DNA of 22,235 bases from CBDUEV01 sp965366365. GTDB lineage: Bacteria > Actinomycetota > Acidimicrobiia > Spongiisociales > JAENVV01. Positions 22,160-22,235 of the stretch are shown one piece after another. A model generated the notes under the pieces. It made no database searches. It was not told the origin of the DNA and worked only from the letters and a program-made list of their open reading frames with translations. Position numbers and translations under genes: made by a program. Numbering within the stretch: the stretch's first letter is position 1; each line of letters opens with the position of its first letter. The stretch covers positions 1-22,235 of the forward strand of contig CBDUEV010000045.1 in the NCBI GenBank assembly GCA_965366365.1. Reading direction: 5' to 3'.

Positions 22160-22235
22160 ACGCGGCTTCGACTACAACGAACTGGGCCCGCTGGATGCCG
22201 ATGGCGAGCCGCTGGGCGGCGAATTCCTGGCCGTG
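22146..22235 (+). CDS. Outer-membrane BamA/TamA-like barrel fragment (probably foreign)
   Basis: The last 90 bases read on the plus strand without stop as GDRTIRGFDYNELGPLDADG and onward to GGEFLAV. The (G/R)xxxxRGF...LGP.D..G.P.GG pattern is the conserved strand-loop motif of the BamA/TamA (surface antigen D15) barrel of Gram-negative bacteria. Actinobacteria lack this machinery, so this piece does not fit the rest of the window. It starts inside, and overlaps with, the cut end of the transporter gene. Most likely it is contaminating sequence joined in assembly. The call rests on 30 residues only. Confidence 0.65.

Noticed and set aside
1..22235. CRISPR arrays, insertion sequences, integrases, rRNA
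   Set aside because: No spaced direct repeats, transposase motifs, terminal inverted repeats or rRNA sequence were seen on either strand.

Overview
The window is a high-GC, gene-dense stretch from an actinobacterium (Actinomycetota). The lineage call rests on three things. Nearly every protein reads as an actinobacterial-type family. The gcvH / GarA-like FHA / FtsR-like MerR / bifunctional nuclease / second MerR set follows the order of M. tuberculosis Rv1826-Rv1830. Start signals also fit: many GTG and TTG starts, and TAnnnT boxes placed 6-7 nt before start codons that lack a ribosome site, as in leaderless actinobacterial mRNAs. It does not look like a mycobacterium or a streptomycete; a deep branch such as the Acidimicrobiia is a guess. 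Both ends are open, so this looks like a whole contig.

Layout. (1) 1-2616, plus strand: the 3' part of a NuoF-like NADH-binding iron-sulfur flavoprotein, a terminator, then a flavoprotein joining a disulfide-reductase-like half to a ferredoxin-NADP reductase half. (2) 2561-9838, minus strand: a complete phosphate module transcribed pstS-pstC-pstA-pstB-phoU-miniPhoU-response regulator-histidine kinase, with a PHO-box-like repeat upstream of pstS. (3) 9991-12051, minus: an EF-G paralogue (FusA2 type). (4) 12222-14384, plus: a membrane-anchored hypothetical protein, a GNAT acetyltransferase and an adenosine deaminase. (5) 14356-16103, minus: a MerR regulator, a PD-(D/E)XK-like protein with no ATG/GTG/TTG start in its conserved part, and a monoglyceride-lipase-like hydrolase, behind a promoter whose spacer is filled by a palindrome. 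(6) 16196-21678, minus: pgsA-like, gcvH, GarA-like FHA protein, FtsR-like MerR, D,D-carboxypeptidase, hpt, bifunctional nuclease and a K+ channel, mostly coupled by 4- or 8-bp overlaps. (7) 21732-21846, minus: tRNA-Pro(GGG) with encoded CCA and a strong hairpin. (8) 21878-22159, minus: only the C-terminus of an oligopeptide-transporter ATPase, which runs into about 90 bp that read on the plus strand as a Gram-negative outer-membrane BamA/TamA barrel. That last join is most likely an assembly chimera.

How the genes work together. Region 2 couples phosphate uptake (PstSCAB), its brake (PhoU) and the PhoB/RegX3-type two-component pair in one operon; the kinase has a single membrane segment and no external sensor, so it probably reads the transporter through PhoU. 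Region 6 combines lipid synthesis, glycine cleavage, FHA-based metabolic control, division-linked transcription control, wall trimming and purine salvage, and resembles a growth-control cluster.

Points most worth a second look: the fused flavoprotein (868-2616), the half-length PhoU paralogue (4508-4840), the MerR / non-canonical-start nuclease-like pair with its putative operator (15181-16186), the zinc-ribbon version of GarA (20122-20601), the altered K+ filter (17054-17071) and the chimeric right end. No CRISPR array, transposon or phage gene was seen, and there is no gene-free stretch longer than 300 bases.
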